The position numbers and the translations under genes are program-made. This document shows positions 45,351 through 56,390 of a stretch of 64,000 nt of DNA, one piece after another. Position 1 is the first letter of the stretch. Each line of letters opens with the position of its first letter. A model generated the notes under the pieces. The model was not told the origin of the DNA. It made no database searches and was given only the letters and a program-made list of their open reading frames with translations. Origin of the DNA: Takakia lepidozioides (taxonomy: Eukaryota; Streptophyta; Takakiopsida; Takakiales; Takakiaceae); contig CM060731.1 in assembly GCA_030704615.1 (NCBI GenBank), positions 85,662,756 through 85,726,755 of the forward strand, in the 5' to 3' direction.

Positions 45351-46079
45351 TCAACAACTTAGGCCTTCCAGCCGCATCTCTGCAACCTGCTCCCGCTCTG
45401 GGTGTGCAGCGAACAGGGTAGCTTCCTGCTCCTCATCCAGTCCTCCCCTCCAGTCATACTCTCTGACCCCTCGAGGTCTTCTCGTAGCAGGTAATCTACT
45501 AGATTTCTTAGTGGTAATTTGTATCTTGTGCATCCCATTATGCATAGTTAGTAACTGAGAATTCCTGTCATGGAATACCCTGGCCTGTTTCAGCCACAAA
45601 CGTCCCAATAATAAGGAGTAAGCCTCCATGACTTCATCCATCTTCAGCACAGTTACTGTGATCGTAAAGATCATCTTCTGTATCTGTATCTTAACTCCTC
45701 TTATCAATCCCAATGGATGTACACTTCTTTGATCTGCCATTGTTACTGTAAATGGGGCTGGTTTCATGTTACTTAGACCAAGCTTCCTTAATTGGTGTGT
45801 CATGATATTTACTTCAGAGCCTCCATCTATCAGTACATCAGTTAGTTTTGTGCTTCCAATTCTCAATTGGATTACTGGCATAGAATCATCAAAGTCCATG
45901 ACTGTTCTCCCTTCCGGCTTCACATTATAACTGGTCACCTTGCTGTTCAGGTCTGTGTTTCCTATCTCTTGGGCAATTCGATTGATTGCTTGATACAGCC
46001 TGTGTCTACAATAAGGTGCCACAGCCAATAGTTGTCCAATGGTAATCTCTGCTTTGGTCTGGCATATTACTTCAGCCAA
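45351..46079 (-). CDS. Protease region of Tat-like element
   Basis: A 242-codon open segment. ITIGQLLAVAPYCRHRLYQA precedes the active site TDVLIDGGSEVNIMTHQLRK. The D-G-G-S form is usual in Tat/Athila-like elements. The C-terminal half has SLLLGRLWLKQARVFHDRN. The 61.97-62.19 kb fragment shows a related ITFAQLIAMALTVRHAL segment followed by VDDGSSVNIM. Confidence 0.75.
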   Translation of the reverse strand: MAEVICQTKAEITIGQLLAVAPYCRHRLYQAINRIAQEIGNTDLNSKVTSYNVKPEGRTVMDFDDSMPVIQLRIGSTKLTDVLIDGGSEVNIMTHQLRKLGLSNMKPAPFTVTMADQRSVHPLGLIRGVKIQIQKMIFTITVTVLKMDEVMEAYSLLLGRLWLKQARVFHDRNSQLLTMHNGMHKIQITTKKSSRLPATRRPRGVREYDWRGGLDEEQEATLFAAHPEREQVAEMRLEGLSC

Positions 46080-46366
46080 AGTCCCTTCATTACTTTACAT
46101 GTCTGCACTTCTTTCTTCCTTTCATCCTCACTCACTTCTTCTTCTCCATCAGAATCAGAGGAATCTGCCACAGGAATATCAGTACTCTTCTGCATTTCTC
46201 TTATGATATCTGCCACTTCCTTGTGCAGTTCCTTCTTATCTCTCCAAGCCTCATCATCTTCAGGCATATCACTGCCATCTTCATTATCATCATCTTCCTC
46301 AACTACTGGAGGTATTAGTTGGCTTTGCTTCTTGTTACTATCATTGTACTTACTTCTGGTACAACA

Positions 46367-46905
46367 CATGGCCTAACCATGTGAGCTGCCACCACTGGGC
46401 CCTCATTCACAGGAGCTCTCATCTCATTCTGGTGTCTAATCCAGAATGAACAGGCTGCCTTGCGATGTCCTGGCTGATTACAATAGTAACACAGTTCTTC
46501 ACCATTGGGTCCTCGCCCTTGGTCTGCTCTTGGATTATTTCTGTAATCCTGATTCCCTGGCTGGTAATTCCCCCTTGGATTACCCTAATAGTTGCCTCTG
46601 GAATTCCCTTGGTAATTCCCTCTTGAATTACCTCTCCCTTCCATGCCATTGTTATAACCACCAGGCCTACCATAGTGGTCCTGATCATTGTTTCTTCTCG
46701 GCTGGGGCTGCACTTGATGCACCCTTACTTGCCTAGGTTCTCTTGCAGCTGTCCTTCTGTTGTAGTAACAATTCTTAGTAGAATGGTTATCCATTTTACA
46801 GATAGTACAGTGTTTCTCCTTCATGTGGCATTCAGTGGTGGTATGGCCTTCATTCTGGCACTTTGCACACCAAACACCCTTCCTCCAATGTGTTACAGCT
46901 CTGTG
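46367..46905 (-). pseudogene. Nucleocapsid region with three CCHC knuckles
   Basis: CAKCQNEGHTTTEC, CTICKMDNHSTKNC and CYYCNQPGHRKAAC are all CX2CX4HX4C. Between the second and third lies an Arg/Gly/Asn-rich repeat (RGNYQGNSRGNY), interrupted by a TAG at about 46586. Three knuckles are more than usual for Ty3 elements. Confidence 0.75.
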
Positions 46906-47004
46906 GCATACTTCTTCAAGATTTCTTCTAATCTTTTCTCATAGTTATCCCTCTTCAACTTCTCCTTTCTCTTACTCTTCCTTTTCAGTTCTTGCTCTTC
47001 TTCT

Positions 47005-48381
47005 TCATGACTCATCCTCAGAGTCCTCATCATCCCTTTTCTCTCTCCTGAGCATTCCCAATTGCTCAATTTTTTTTGTTGTTTCAAATGCCTCCTCCGC
47101 TGTATTATGGGGTAACATATCCACTTTCTTCTGCAACTCTGGCCTTAGTCCACTCACAAACCAAGTCTTCTGTAAACCTGGTGCTGGTACAGCAACCAGC
47201 TTTTTCATCATCAATTCCATCTTTTCCATATACTCCTCAACAGTTTCATGCTTCTTTTGCTTTAACTGTTGTAAACTTCCATACACTTCATCCTCAGTTT
47301 TACTTGTCTTGAACCTATTTCGGAATGTTGTATTCAAGCCATTCCAAGTTAGGAAATGATTATCAGGAAATCTTGCATACCATTCACTTGCTTTCTTGAT
47401 AAGTAAACAAGGAAACAATCTCATCTTGGCATCATCGCCATTCTCATTGTTCACTATACACATGTGCTCAAATTGGCTAATGTGTACATCGGGATCCCCT
47501 TTTCCTGAATATATTGGAAAGGTGGTTTTGCCCGTGTTGGTTGTAACGCCATCTGTGGCCTTACCCTCTGCCCACTGATAGGTGCTGGCACCCTTGCTGG
47601 TGCTGGTCCTTGAGGACCTGTTGTAGTTGTGGTGGATCTTCCACCAAGTGGTGGCCCCTGAGCACTCCCTGCTACTGGCCCCACGATATTCACAGTATTC
47701 CCAGCTCCAGTTGCACTACTTCCCACACTCCCTGTCCCCCCAGAGCCAGATCCAGGCAGCCCGCCTGATCCCCCTGAGCCGACACCTTCGTTGGCCTATG
47801 ATCCAAGTGCTCCACTTGATCCAGGTCCAACGGGTTGGGATGTCCTGGTTGTAGTCTCAACCTCAGCTGTTGGGTCTACTTCTTCATACTCTTCATCTTC
47901 CAATTTCTTCTCTCTATTTTCATTCTCCAAGTTCTGCCCTTGGGTTTCTTCTTCACTCATGTAACTCAGCTGCAATGGTGTTGGAGAGTCTGAACTCTCC
48001 ATTGGTTCTGCCACATCTTCTCCTCCTTCTTCACCCTCCACTTCAGAAGCTGGAGTTCCTGCTTTGGTGTTCCATGCCAACTCTTATCAAGATTTCTGTC
48101 AAATCTTTTATCCAGGGATGTACCTCAGATCTTTCACCTCGTGATTGATCTTCTTCCCGTACCAATTCCCTTAATCTTTCTTGCAAAGAAAAAGAAGGTG
48201 TGGCATCCAACTCTAGTTCTTCTGGTATGGGTGATGTACTCCCTAATCTTAATGGTGTGAGAGGTCCAGATGATTCCCCTATGTCTATTCCTCTCCCCCA
48301 AAGATATGGATAATTAGCTTTCAGATAGCTTTCTCTTTTTGCTGAATATCTCTGGAGTCTAGCTTCTCTTTCATCACTCAT
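47005..48381 (-). pseudogene. Gag of Tat-like element (frameshifted)
   Basis: The N-terminal part (MSDEREARLQRYSAKRE) is charged and low-complexity with Gly/Ser/Pro-rich linkers. After frame changes near 48060 and 47460, the capsid core reads LIKKASEWYARFPDNHFLTW, LNTTFRNRFKTSK and VEEYMEKMELMMKKL, a Retrotrans_gag signature. At least two frameshifts mean this copy does not make full-length Gag. Confidence 0.75.
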
Positions 48382-48402
48382 GTCCCATGTCTTTCATTTC
48401 TT

Positions 48403-48990
48403 TTAATGTGGCAATAACCAAAACTCTCTTCTGTAATATCTCTCGTATATGCCTGGGTTTCTTTCAAGCTTCAATGCACCCTTGGCTATACTAGAAGTCT
48501 CCGTTACCATATAACCATATGGCAAACAAGTCTGGAAAGCTGTTCTTGGTGTGAGTTTGATCCACAAAATATCCTTTGGAATCCAATTCTTTACCAGTAC
48601 AAGCTCTTCATGCATATGAGTATAAACATTCACCTTTCTTTCCTCCCAGCCTTCAAACTCTACTCGCTTAATGGATAGCAATGCTATCACATAAGCCAGT
48701 GTTGGTAACCAACGTGCTCTTCCTCTACAGGCCACCTGATAAATCTTTATCACTCCTTTCTCCAGACCCCACTCAGGGTCAGCATCATGCACTCTCTTAA
48801 GAATGTTTTCTTTACAACCGTCTGGCAATTCCAAGAACCTCTGAAAGAATCGTTTGGACAATCTTTCCTTCTCAGTTTCACAAGGAATTTGATTCACATC
48901 AAATTCTTTAATTCTCCAACCACCATGATCCCACCAGATGCCTGTCACATCTGGTTGTTCATGACCCAGTTCCCCAGTATGGTCGCCAAA
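48403..48990 (-). CDS. Unidentified 5' ORF of Tat-like element
   Basis: The frame runs open from inside the 5' LTR (an ATG at 49098) through the primer-binding site to 48403; the internal part alone is about 195 codons. It includes GIWWDHGGWRIKEF, LSKRFFQRFLELPDGCKENI, AYVIALLSIKRVEFEGWEER and YTHMHEELVLVKNW. No known domain is recognised. It ends two stops before the next ORF (MSDEREARL at 48381). It could be an N-terminal Gag extension or a separate leader protein; the start is uncertain. Confidence 0.5.
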   Translation of the reverse strand, partial: FGDHTGELGHEQPDVTGIWWDHGGWRIKEFDVNQIPCETEKERLSKRFFQRFLELPDGCKENILKRVHDADPEWGLEKGVIKIYQVACRGRARWLPTLAYVIALLSIKRVEFEGWEERKVNVYTHMHEELVLVKNWIPKDILWIKLTPRTAFQTCLPYGYMVTETSSIAKGALKLERNPGIYERYYRREFWLLPH

Positions 48991-50015
48991 TGTCGAGCGG
49001 CTTTTACTCACCCATCCCTTCGCTATTCGAGGTAGGAACTCCAAGATAGAAGAGTTGGAAATCTCTAAGCACTCAGCCCGCTCAGAACAATCAGTCATGA
49101 CCTACAGCTAGTGTATCATGGGGGTGTTTCCTATTTGTATTCCTTCCCGTATTCATGTTAGCTAGTTACTTTACTGTTGGTATTTAAGTATCGGATTGCT
49201 TCAGCAATCTATCAGATTCCATCAACTCATCCATTCATTCCACAACTTCACTCAGATTTCTCTACACAGTGTGAGTATGAAGTATGTATCAGATTAATAT
49301 CTATCAAGTATCAGGCTGAAGTCATGGAGTCTCTAATCTGCTCTACATTACAACTCTATTGCTTGCATTTATCAAGCATCAACAGATCGTTCTCCTCCTA
49401 CTCCGTGCTCTCCCTCTTTCTACTCAGAGATGCGCTCTCCGCTTCATTTCCCCAGAAGTGATGCCAGAAGTCCTCCAAGAAGTGCCCCCCAGACGTCCCC
49501 GCTCTCCACTTTTTCTACCTACAAGCTGTTCTAACTGCTTTCCTAACTAACCGTCATCCCTGTAGTACACGTTCCTTTTTCAGATGTCGTTCCCCACCAT
49601 CGTTCCCTGCCAATGATAACTGTTCCCCAGCTGTGCCGAGCTGTGACTGGTTGTATCAGGCTGTGGCGGGCTGTGACTGGCTGTGACGGGCTGTGTAGGG
49701 CTGTGCGAAGCTGTGGCGGCTGTATCGGGCTGTGGCTGGCTGTGTTGGGCTGTGTTGGACTGTGACGGGCTGTGTTGGCTGTGCGAAGCTGTGATGGCTG
49801 TGTCGGACTGTGATGGACTGTGTCGGGCTGTGTTGGACTGTGCGAAGCTGTGGGGGCTGTGTTGGGCTGTGACTGGCTGTGACGGGCTGTGTATCTTCCC
49901 CCCTAAAGCCTGTTGCTGTCACCCCTAAGGCTCCTGTTGGTCTCAGTCTGTGTAAAAATTAAGGGTACCCCACAGATCCCGTAAAAGCGTCTAAGTCCCA
50001 AGCAGTCCTCTAACA
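48991..50015 (-). repeat. 5' LTR of Tat-like element
   Basis: 1025 bp. It contains a GGGCTGTGAC-type minisatellite (about 49630-49890). It differs from the 3' LTR by scattered substitutions and by minisatellite unit number. Confidence 0.9.
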
Positions 50016-50738
50016 CGCGTACCTCACTTCGGTAAGCTCCCCTTCAAGTCATAGTTACTCACTTTGATGCACGCGCCTAACTCCCAAATTGGCCGCCGGG
50101 CCAACTCGGAGCTTCGGCTGCTCACCGGGACATAACGGTCCCCCTTTGCTCCTCCAATAGACCCTCTCTCAATTTGGGCCTAGTGGAAATTCCCTTTGGT
50201 TGTTGGTAGTCCGGAACAGCTCCCCACACCTTGGTCGCTTTCCGGCTCGTACGCTTACTCACTAGTTTTTGGTCACCAACGGGCTTGCACTATTTCTCGG
50301 GGTTATTATTCCCTATATATACTTCTGTGACTGTCCGCGGGGGTTTCACAAACAACCCAGTCATTTTATGGCGAACCACCACGAAAACCCTCGATTTCCG
50401 GTGATGAGTCGCGGTGAGTCTTGGCCCACCCACCACGGCCCCATTGGGCCGTGATGAGTCCCAAGACTCCCCACGACTCCCACCACAAGGTTTCCGCCCC
50501 ATGGTGAGTCCTATGCCACCCCCACTAAGACCCACTAAGCTACCACCACCCTTTGTGAAACCACCCCCACCGCAACCCGGTGTACGGGGCTCCACCTAGT
50601 GAGCGCCTCCGCCTCCTTGAGTGCCTTGGGCACTCAAGGGTGCTTCGGCCCCCGTACCTATTGTTGCCACTGCCCCCACCATAGGGGCAGCCCCTCTTGT
50701 GTCCCGACCCCCTGCCCTCAAGGCAAAGGGCCGCGACA

Positions 50739-51480
50739 GTAATTCTGTTCGAACAATACAGGACGACTGTTCCAGTCCCAGATTGCGATCTATCTGTTCT
50801 TTCTCCTGCCTTTCAAGTCCAGTAGGAACACACGGCGAGGAGCTTGGTAATTGGAAGAAACAAACTGTACAATGATGAAATATCACAAACAAGCGAATGG
50901 CTGCATCGGAATGACACCCATCTAAACTTTGGTCAGTGTGTTTTTCCATCTTTTCAAAATCGCCAAAGGGGCCACATGTGAACTCTATCCGCACCCATGT
51001 GGCGATAATGACTACGGGGCAGGGTTAGAAAAGCTGCTTATATAACAAGTGGCCCATTCTAACAGATCTATGCAGGCTCAATCAGGCTCCTTATATTCAA
51101 CTAGTGGCGCTTTGTGGCGATTTTTTTTTTATGTTTAGCCCACATAATTCCTTTGTACAAGTAGCTGATCCATTTTCCAGGTGCGATTTTTGGCAAGAAA
51201 AAAAAAACATTGCCACTGGCCCATATGTTGGATGGTGGACACCGTTCTACCGTCACTGTCACCATTGGTGAGGAGGTCCACCGACTGTTGTTGGTAGCCA
51301 TTTAGTTCACAGCTCTCCTAGTCAGGTATAAGTATGTTTTGGGCCTTATGTTACTTTTATTTCTAGCCTAGGTGGTTGAAAATCTGGTACCTGATACCAG
51401 TACCACATCCATTTTTGTGAGGAAAACCTGGTATCAATACTTTGAGGAACTGGAGGAATACTTTGAGGAATAAGAAGTGA
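50739..51480. other. Unassigned flank of the chromovirus LTR
   Basis: On the minus strand codons such as TELVIRCSSDLG could be read, but none gives a recognised protein. A/T runs lie at 51120-51131 and 51197-51208. There is no repeat or RNA gene. Confidence 0.35.
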
Positions 51481-51484
51481 CTTC

Positions 51485-54115
51485 TCCATCAGCTGCGCAC
51501 AACAATACAGCCGTCGTCGTCCAACATGTTGGCTGCGAACCCGAATGTGTGGCTCCAGTATCCTTCGTCGTACTTGTTACACCACGGTAGTGAGCCCAGT
51601 CCCAATATCTCGTGCCCATCCGGGATATCCACAAGGATCATGTCGATGGAGGCTTTCACCGCCCTGCCCCCGACTGTGCTCTTTTTGCCGTGGCTCATCG
51701 CCAGAAAATACCCCATCATCTTTGTGTAGCCAGGAGTGTCCTCGATTTCATTGCCAGTGGCCTTCCTCTTCCCCTTCCCCTGGTGGGCCTCCATCACCTT
51801 CCTCAATCTCGTTTTCTCCAGCCTTCTGGTCAGAGCACTTAGGAAATTTTCATGTTTTGAGGACTTCCCTGCCCGCAATGTGCACCGCACGGTAGGGTCT
51901 GCCAGGTGCATCCTTGTATAGTGATCTCTTCGCAGCTGAACCCCCGGAGCTGGCCCCTGTGAATTTTCGGACGAGGTGTGGCCCCCTCGGTGTTATCCTG
52001 CTGGAAATCATCGTCGGAATCCTCGTCATCTAGCTGACTATGTTGCTGCTTCTTCTTCTTGGGTATGGGGCTCTTCGTCTCTTGCCCCTGTTTACGCGTT
52101 CTTTTCTTCCTGTCCTTGGGCTACTCAGCTGCCTGCTTCTCCATCTGCTCCTTCGCCAACGTTGCCGCCTTGGCCGACTTTCTCAGTGCTTTTTGCTTTG
52201 CTGCCTCCTCTGCTTTCAGTTTTGCCGCGTCCTCTGGTTGGGGATCTAAATGCGCCTTCATAGCCCGGGCATTTGCTTCCTTCTTCAAGTTAACCTCCGA
52301 GAGGTCAACGGTCCCACTTGGGAGATCCACATACCAGGGACAGTCTACCAAATGCTCGGCATGCCACTCCTTCGCCATGACTTCTGTGTATATCGTACCA
52401 CGTCCTCCAGGTGCCCTCCATGCCAGGAAGAATGGTGGAACCCTTTGAATGGCTCCGGATGGAATGAGAGCAAAATTTATGTACCTGCAATCACGAGCCA
52501 TTTCAACAAAAATCATGTTACTGATGCATCATGCAAGAGGAAGTTCTGAATGCAGAAGGTACTTCGGCACCGAAATACGCAATGGAGCGTGCCCCAATTA
52601 CCCAACATTCACATCTTGCAGAGGGATATTTCGGCGCCGCAATACCCACCGCTGTTTGGCTAAATTCTCAAAACTGCAAAGAGGGGGATGCATTGGCAGC
52701 AGATTACCTGAACAGGACTCGCATTGCCGCTTTGTCGGCACCCTCCTGCTCTTCGATGTATATGCTGCGTCTTGCCTTTGCAATTTCTCTAAAAAAGAGG
52801 TTTGCGAAGCACCCCGCCAGGACTGCACGTAGTTCTCCATTGTCTCCGGTTTCGTCCAGTCGATCTGCAACTTGAAAGTGGTGGTGTTGCAATCCAATTG
52901 CTCCTGGGCGTGGGTCAGTACCTACAGCATTGCAGGTCTCCGAAACATTCATGAATTTGAAATTGCGATTGATGTCCAACAACAGAAGAGGAGGACATTA
53001 TACCTGATGTCACCAAGTCATCACTTTTAGCCAGTTGTTCATTTTGTCGTCAGCTGACTCAATGGGAAAGTGGTACAGCAGCTTCGTGTTTGTATGGCCG
53101 TTCCAGATTCGCAGCCACCTCGTCTGCATGTCCTAACATCGGTCAGACAAAAGAACCTCATCATGAGAATCGCGAGAAGACACAAAACAAGAACAAACAC
53201 ATGCTAACCTTCTCCGCCGGCTCAACACAGGACACTGCGATATGATGAAGTTTCTCCATGGACATTTCCGGTTTCATGGGTTTGGAGTAATGCAGTCATA
53301 TCTCCGCCAGGAACTTGGCACCAAGACCAGGGTCAGTGATTGCAACTTGCTTCACAAGTTTTGACCTGTACTTGGTCCGTGATTGCCTCCATGCCTGCAC
53401 AATATGACTCTCTATCGATGTGTCCGCCTTGTTGGGGGCATCACTCTCAAAGAACTGCCTTTTGGCATAGGCCAAGTCATCCCTAATGTTCGTCTGCATT
53501 CCCATACCCAGCGGATACAGTCAGGCCAATGAACCTTGCAACAAATAGCATTAAATCGCGAAATTTGAAATGAACCTCACCGAATAGAGGATCTCCACCA
53601 TGGCGTCCAGTGTTGGTCTATACCAGGTGCGATCCGCTTTCGCAAGGGACTTCCCGTACAGCTCGGGATCGAGGGATTTTTGGAAGTCCGTCAGCGGTGC
53701 TGTGCCCACTTCTTGCACTCTGTAGAGCGTATGTGCCAGGTGAGTTTCCACGAAGGCCCTCTCTGTTACCCTGCCACGGAGAAAAAAAAGAGGAACAACA
53801 TGAACCTATGATACCAAAATAACCAGATTTTAGCACAACAATCCAATTTCCAGTTCATACAGTGGGTGACAGTCAAGAACATTGCCTATTTTGGCGCCGC
53901 AATAGGCACTACATAAGGATATAGTAGTGTACTTACATATTTATATCCGCCATGGCACCCTTCAGTAGTCCTCTGTCCCTCACGTCCACCTTCACGACAA
54001 TGCAGTCCACCATGTAATGCCAGTCAATATCTTGCGGATGCATTTCAGCTATGTACTCTGTCCAGGCAAGCATCCTGTGATCCCTGTCCCAGACGAAGAA
54101 CATCTTCCCTGCCAT
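51485..54115 (-). pseudogene. Multi-exon hypothetical gene, C-terminal Rossmann-like domain (decayed)
   Basis: Exons on the minus strand: 54115-53937 (MAGKMFFVWDRDHRMLAW; donor GTAAGT) and 53770-53581 (VTERAFVETHLAHTLYRVQ) join in phase. Further segments: about 53530-53210 (DDLAYAKRQFFESDAPNK, with TGA after AEI), about 53140-52990, about 52985-52700 (GELRAVLAGCFANLFFREIA), 52516-51900 (lysine-rich coiled-coil-like KLKAEEAAKQKALRKSAKAA; basic KSPIPKKKKQQ), and 51911-51489 (VKASIDMILVDIPDGHEILG, AANMLDDDGCIVV). The last part is shared with 38.9-39.5 kb. Stops and one frameshift near 51900 mark it as a pseudogene. Function unknown; nuclear targeting and a methyltransferase-like fold are guesses. 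Confidence 0.5.
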
Positions 54116-54940
54116 GTGTGCGAATGTGGGATTAGTCTTCAGAGAGGTTCTCCCTTGCTTCCTCTCATGTGATTCTCCTCAACCCCATAAGCACAATCTA
54201 CTTTATTTCTGCTCCCTCTTTTCTTCACCAAAGTTGAAATTATACAATTGCATAACTAATCTACCATTGACATATGGCAATGTATGGGTCCGACCTTCTG
54301 TTATCTTCTCAATGGGGAACGAGCCATATGAACTCAATCAAAAAATTTGATATGTATGAAAATTTGAACAGATTGTGTCCACGTTGCCCCAAAATGTTTC
54401 GTCCACTACCTAGCGTAAATGGGCCACAATGTTTCATCTCCATGAGTATTTTGGTTATAAAATAATGTTTCTAAAAAAGTGGTGTTTGCCATAACATGCA
54501 AATCGGCACATTTCTAGTCCAAAACTAGGTGAACAATGTTTATATCTTCAATTGTCACGTGGATCCTCATTAGTTGGTGCAAGGAACATTCTCTCCGACG
54601 ATTTGGGTCCAGCACTAGATGGAGAGTCGTTCATGATGATACTTGCACCTATGTGGAATGATCGTGTTTGTTCGGGGGGGGGGGGGGGGGGGTAGCCAGA
54701 TTCGCCGCACGTTCGGCCGTAGCCACTTGTCGTCGCATTGCGGGACCATGGACCTCCGTACGTACTTGACTATATTGTTCTTCTCTATCGCGGGATGTCG
54801 AGAAGATGTTGCATCCCGGATCATTCGTGAAGCCAAAAGGCCTCATTCAATTTCACTGTTAATGTTGCCCAATCCTGCCCCTGGGTATGAGGACGACCCT
54901 GCAGCTCGTTCTCCCATCCAACGTGCCAATCCTCTGATAT
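54116..54940. other. Spacer with 19-base G run
   Basis: No gene is recognised. A run of 19 G lies at about 54674-54692. The rest is A/T-rich to mixed sequence. Confidence 0.5.
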
Positions 54941-54943
54941 CCC

Positions 54944-56071
54944 CTAAACAGTTACCAACATTGTGGCAAGATAGTCCACATCTGTAGCATCTTCAGGGTA
55001 TCCATTGTTTAGGAAGGCACGGTATGCATCCCGTTCATGTATGTAGATTGTTGTTGCTCTTTCCAATGTCCGGTAGAACCTATTCCTCCCGATTGGTTCT
55101 TCGTTGTAGTGTGAGATCTCCACCCCTAATGGCATATTATCTCGTAGTAGGAAGAACCTATCCTTTTTTGTGCTCCAATGCCCTCCAAATAGTCGACAAA
55201 ATAGTTCCCTCTCATGAACGTCGGGTACACACCATGCATGCTTTGTGATTTCCCAATTCGATGGGACCCAGAAAGTGTCCATGTTGAATTTTTTGGTTGG
55301 GTCGCCCTCAAGCAAGTTGTGCATCATTGCAGCTGGGTTCCAAATCAATGTTTGGCCCCATTTGGTCAAATTTAGAAATCCAAAGGGTGGCATACCCACC
55401 GGCAAGTTATGTCTGTTGTGCTCATATCCTATGGGCATTCGTTCCTCCAAGCCATGTAACTCATAGTACCTGCGATGAATTGGTACACGACAGCAAGGGC
55501 AAACACTTCGTCTCAGGGTGACACTTATAAGATAAGGATTGTGCAAGAAATGTCCCAATGACCCTAGCATGTGTACTGCTCCCTCGGGTCCAAAGGGATG
55601 ACGGCAAACCACGCATACAGATCCAAAAGTTAGTAAACTGGGCACACGGCCTCGTGGTACCTCACCCTGATCTGCGGGATTGATGTGGGATGTTTGCCAT
55701 GCATTAGTATCCCACTCCTCCCCAAAGTCTAATTCCTAGTCGATGATTCCATTTGCCTAGGATAGATAGTGCGTGCAACGGGTGAACATGTCCTCCACTA
55801 CAGCCCACATGGTGATTCCAAAATAGTGCGAGTTATGCCTATTCCACGTGACGTTGTCATATCTCTCCAAGTTGGCATAGATGTTGTCCACGCTACCCTG
55901 TGATATACATGTTGCGTCTTGTAACCGAGACAATGCCCACTCCGTTTGGATTTCCCGCGATGCTAGGTGGGCGCCGAACGAAACCCAATTTTCCCAGCCC
56001 ACAGCTCGTGGCAAGAACTTTCTAAGGTCCAACTCTTGAGCCAATCTCCATGCTACTTCTCTTTCGGGCAT
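54944..56071 (-). pseudogene. RING-like zinc-finger hypothetical protein with two TAG stops
   Basis: The frame is the same from 56071 to 54944, 376 codons. It is interrupted at 55757-55759 (YLS*ANGIID) and about ten codons later (IID*ELDFGEE). Both are TAG and both are explained by CAG. After the stops comes VCVVCRHPFGPEG, then HML, GHFLHN and CPCCRVPIHRRY, a Cys/His spacing like a RING or RING-variant ubiquitin ligase domain. The C-terminal half (MPPFGFLNLTKWGQTLIWNP, ERATTIYIHERDAYRAFLN) is not recognised. It ends where plus-strand transposase codons begin at 56070. Confidence 0.5.
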
Positions 56072-56390
56072 GAATTTCTGGACTACATCGATTAAGGAAT
56101 GGCGTCCTAAAATAGCAATGTGGTGTACAACAACTCGTCATGTTCCGCATGCCAGTCAAGACACAAACGCTAGCATTGAGGCATACCATGGAAACTTGAA
56201 GGCAAGACTGAGGATGGGGAAAGGCAAAATGACAGGGCGTAGAGTGGATTGGCTCATATGGGAACTCACAAGCCATGTGCTAACACACTACTGGTATGCG
56301 ATTCACCTGAAGACGCATGGATTCATAAGGAATGACAAAAGTGAAGGCCAACAAAGTGAACAGCAAAGTAAACTAGTACAAAATACCAGC
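56070..56390 (+). pseudogene. Transposase-like exon (DTN/IE box)
   Basis: Plus-strand codons give KIAMWCTTTRHVPHASQDTN, ASIEAYHGNLKARLRMGKGK, RVDWLIWELTSHVLTHYWYA and HLKTHGFIRND. The DTNASIEAYHGNLK box resembles the T-N-x-x-E-x-x-H-x-x-L-K stretch of MULE and related transposases. It is distinct from the copies at 0.35-5.1 kb. The exon ends into repeat DNA. Confidence 0.5.

Larger units (their letters stand above)
40561..50015 (-). mobile_element. Tat-like Ty3/gypsy retrotransposon, both LTRs and target duplication
   Basis: LTRs 40561-41592 and 48991-50015 both run TGTCGAGCGG to TAACA. Flanks are CGCGT at 40556-40560 and 50016-50020. A purine tract (GAGAGGGGGAGGGGTAAA on the minus strand) abuts the 40561-41592 LTR, making it the 3' LTR. 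Next to the 5' LTR the minus strand reads TGGCGACCATACTGG, the presumptive primer-binding site (tRNA not assigned). Order: 5' ORF, gag, three zinc knuckles, protease, RT, RNase H region, integrase, downstream extra ORF. The RT box FLDDFSVYS and DGGSE protease are of the Tat/Athila kind. The LTRs look almost identical apart from minisatellite length, suggesting a recent insertion. Confidence 0.9.
40060..50738 (-). mobile_element. Chromovirus 5' part (gag and 5' LTR) split by a Tat-like element
   Basis: The gag N-terminus (40525 down to about 40060, MGLGKTKRKRN to LSDEDQVEVA) and the tRNA-Met primer-binding site (about 40551-40540) are followed by only 8 bp of the LTR (40553-40560). The LTR resumes at 50021 and ends CGCGACA at 50738. 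The gap is exactly the element 40561-50015 plus one copy of its target duplication. The chromovirus itself is cut at 40060 within gag. Confidence 0.85.
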
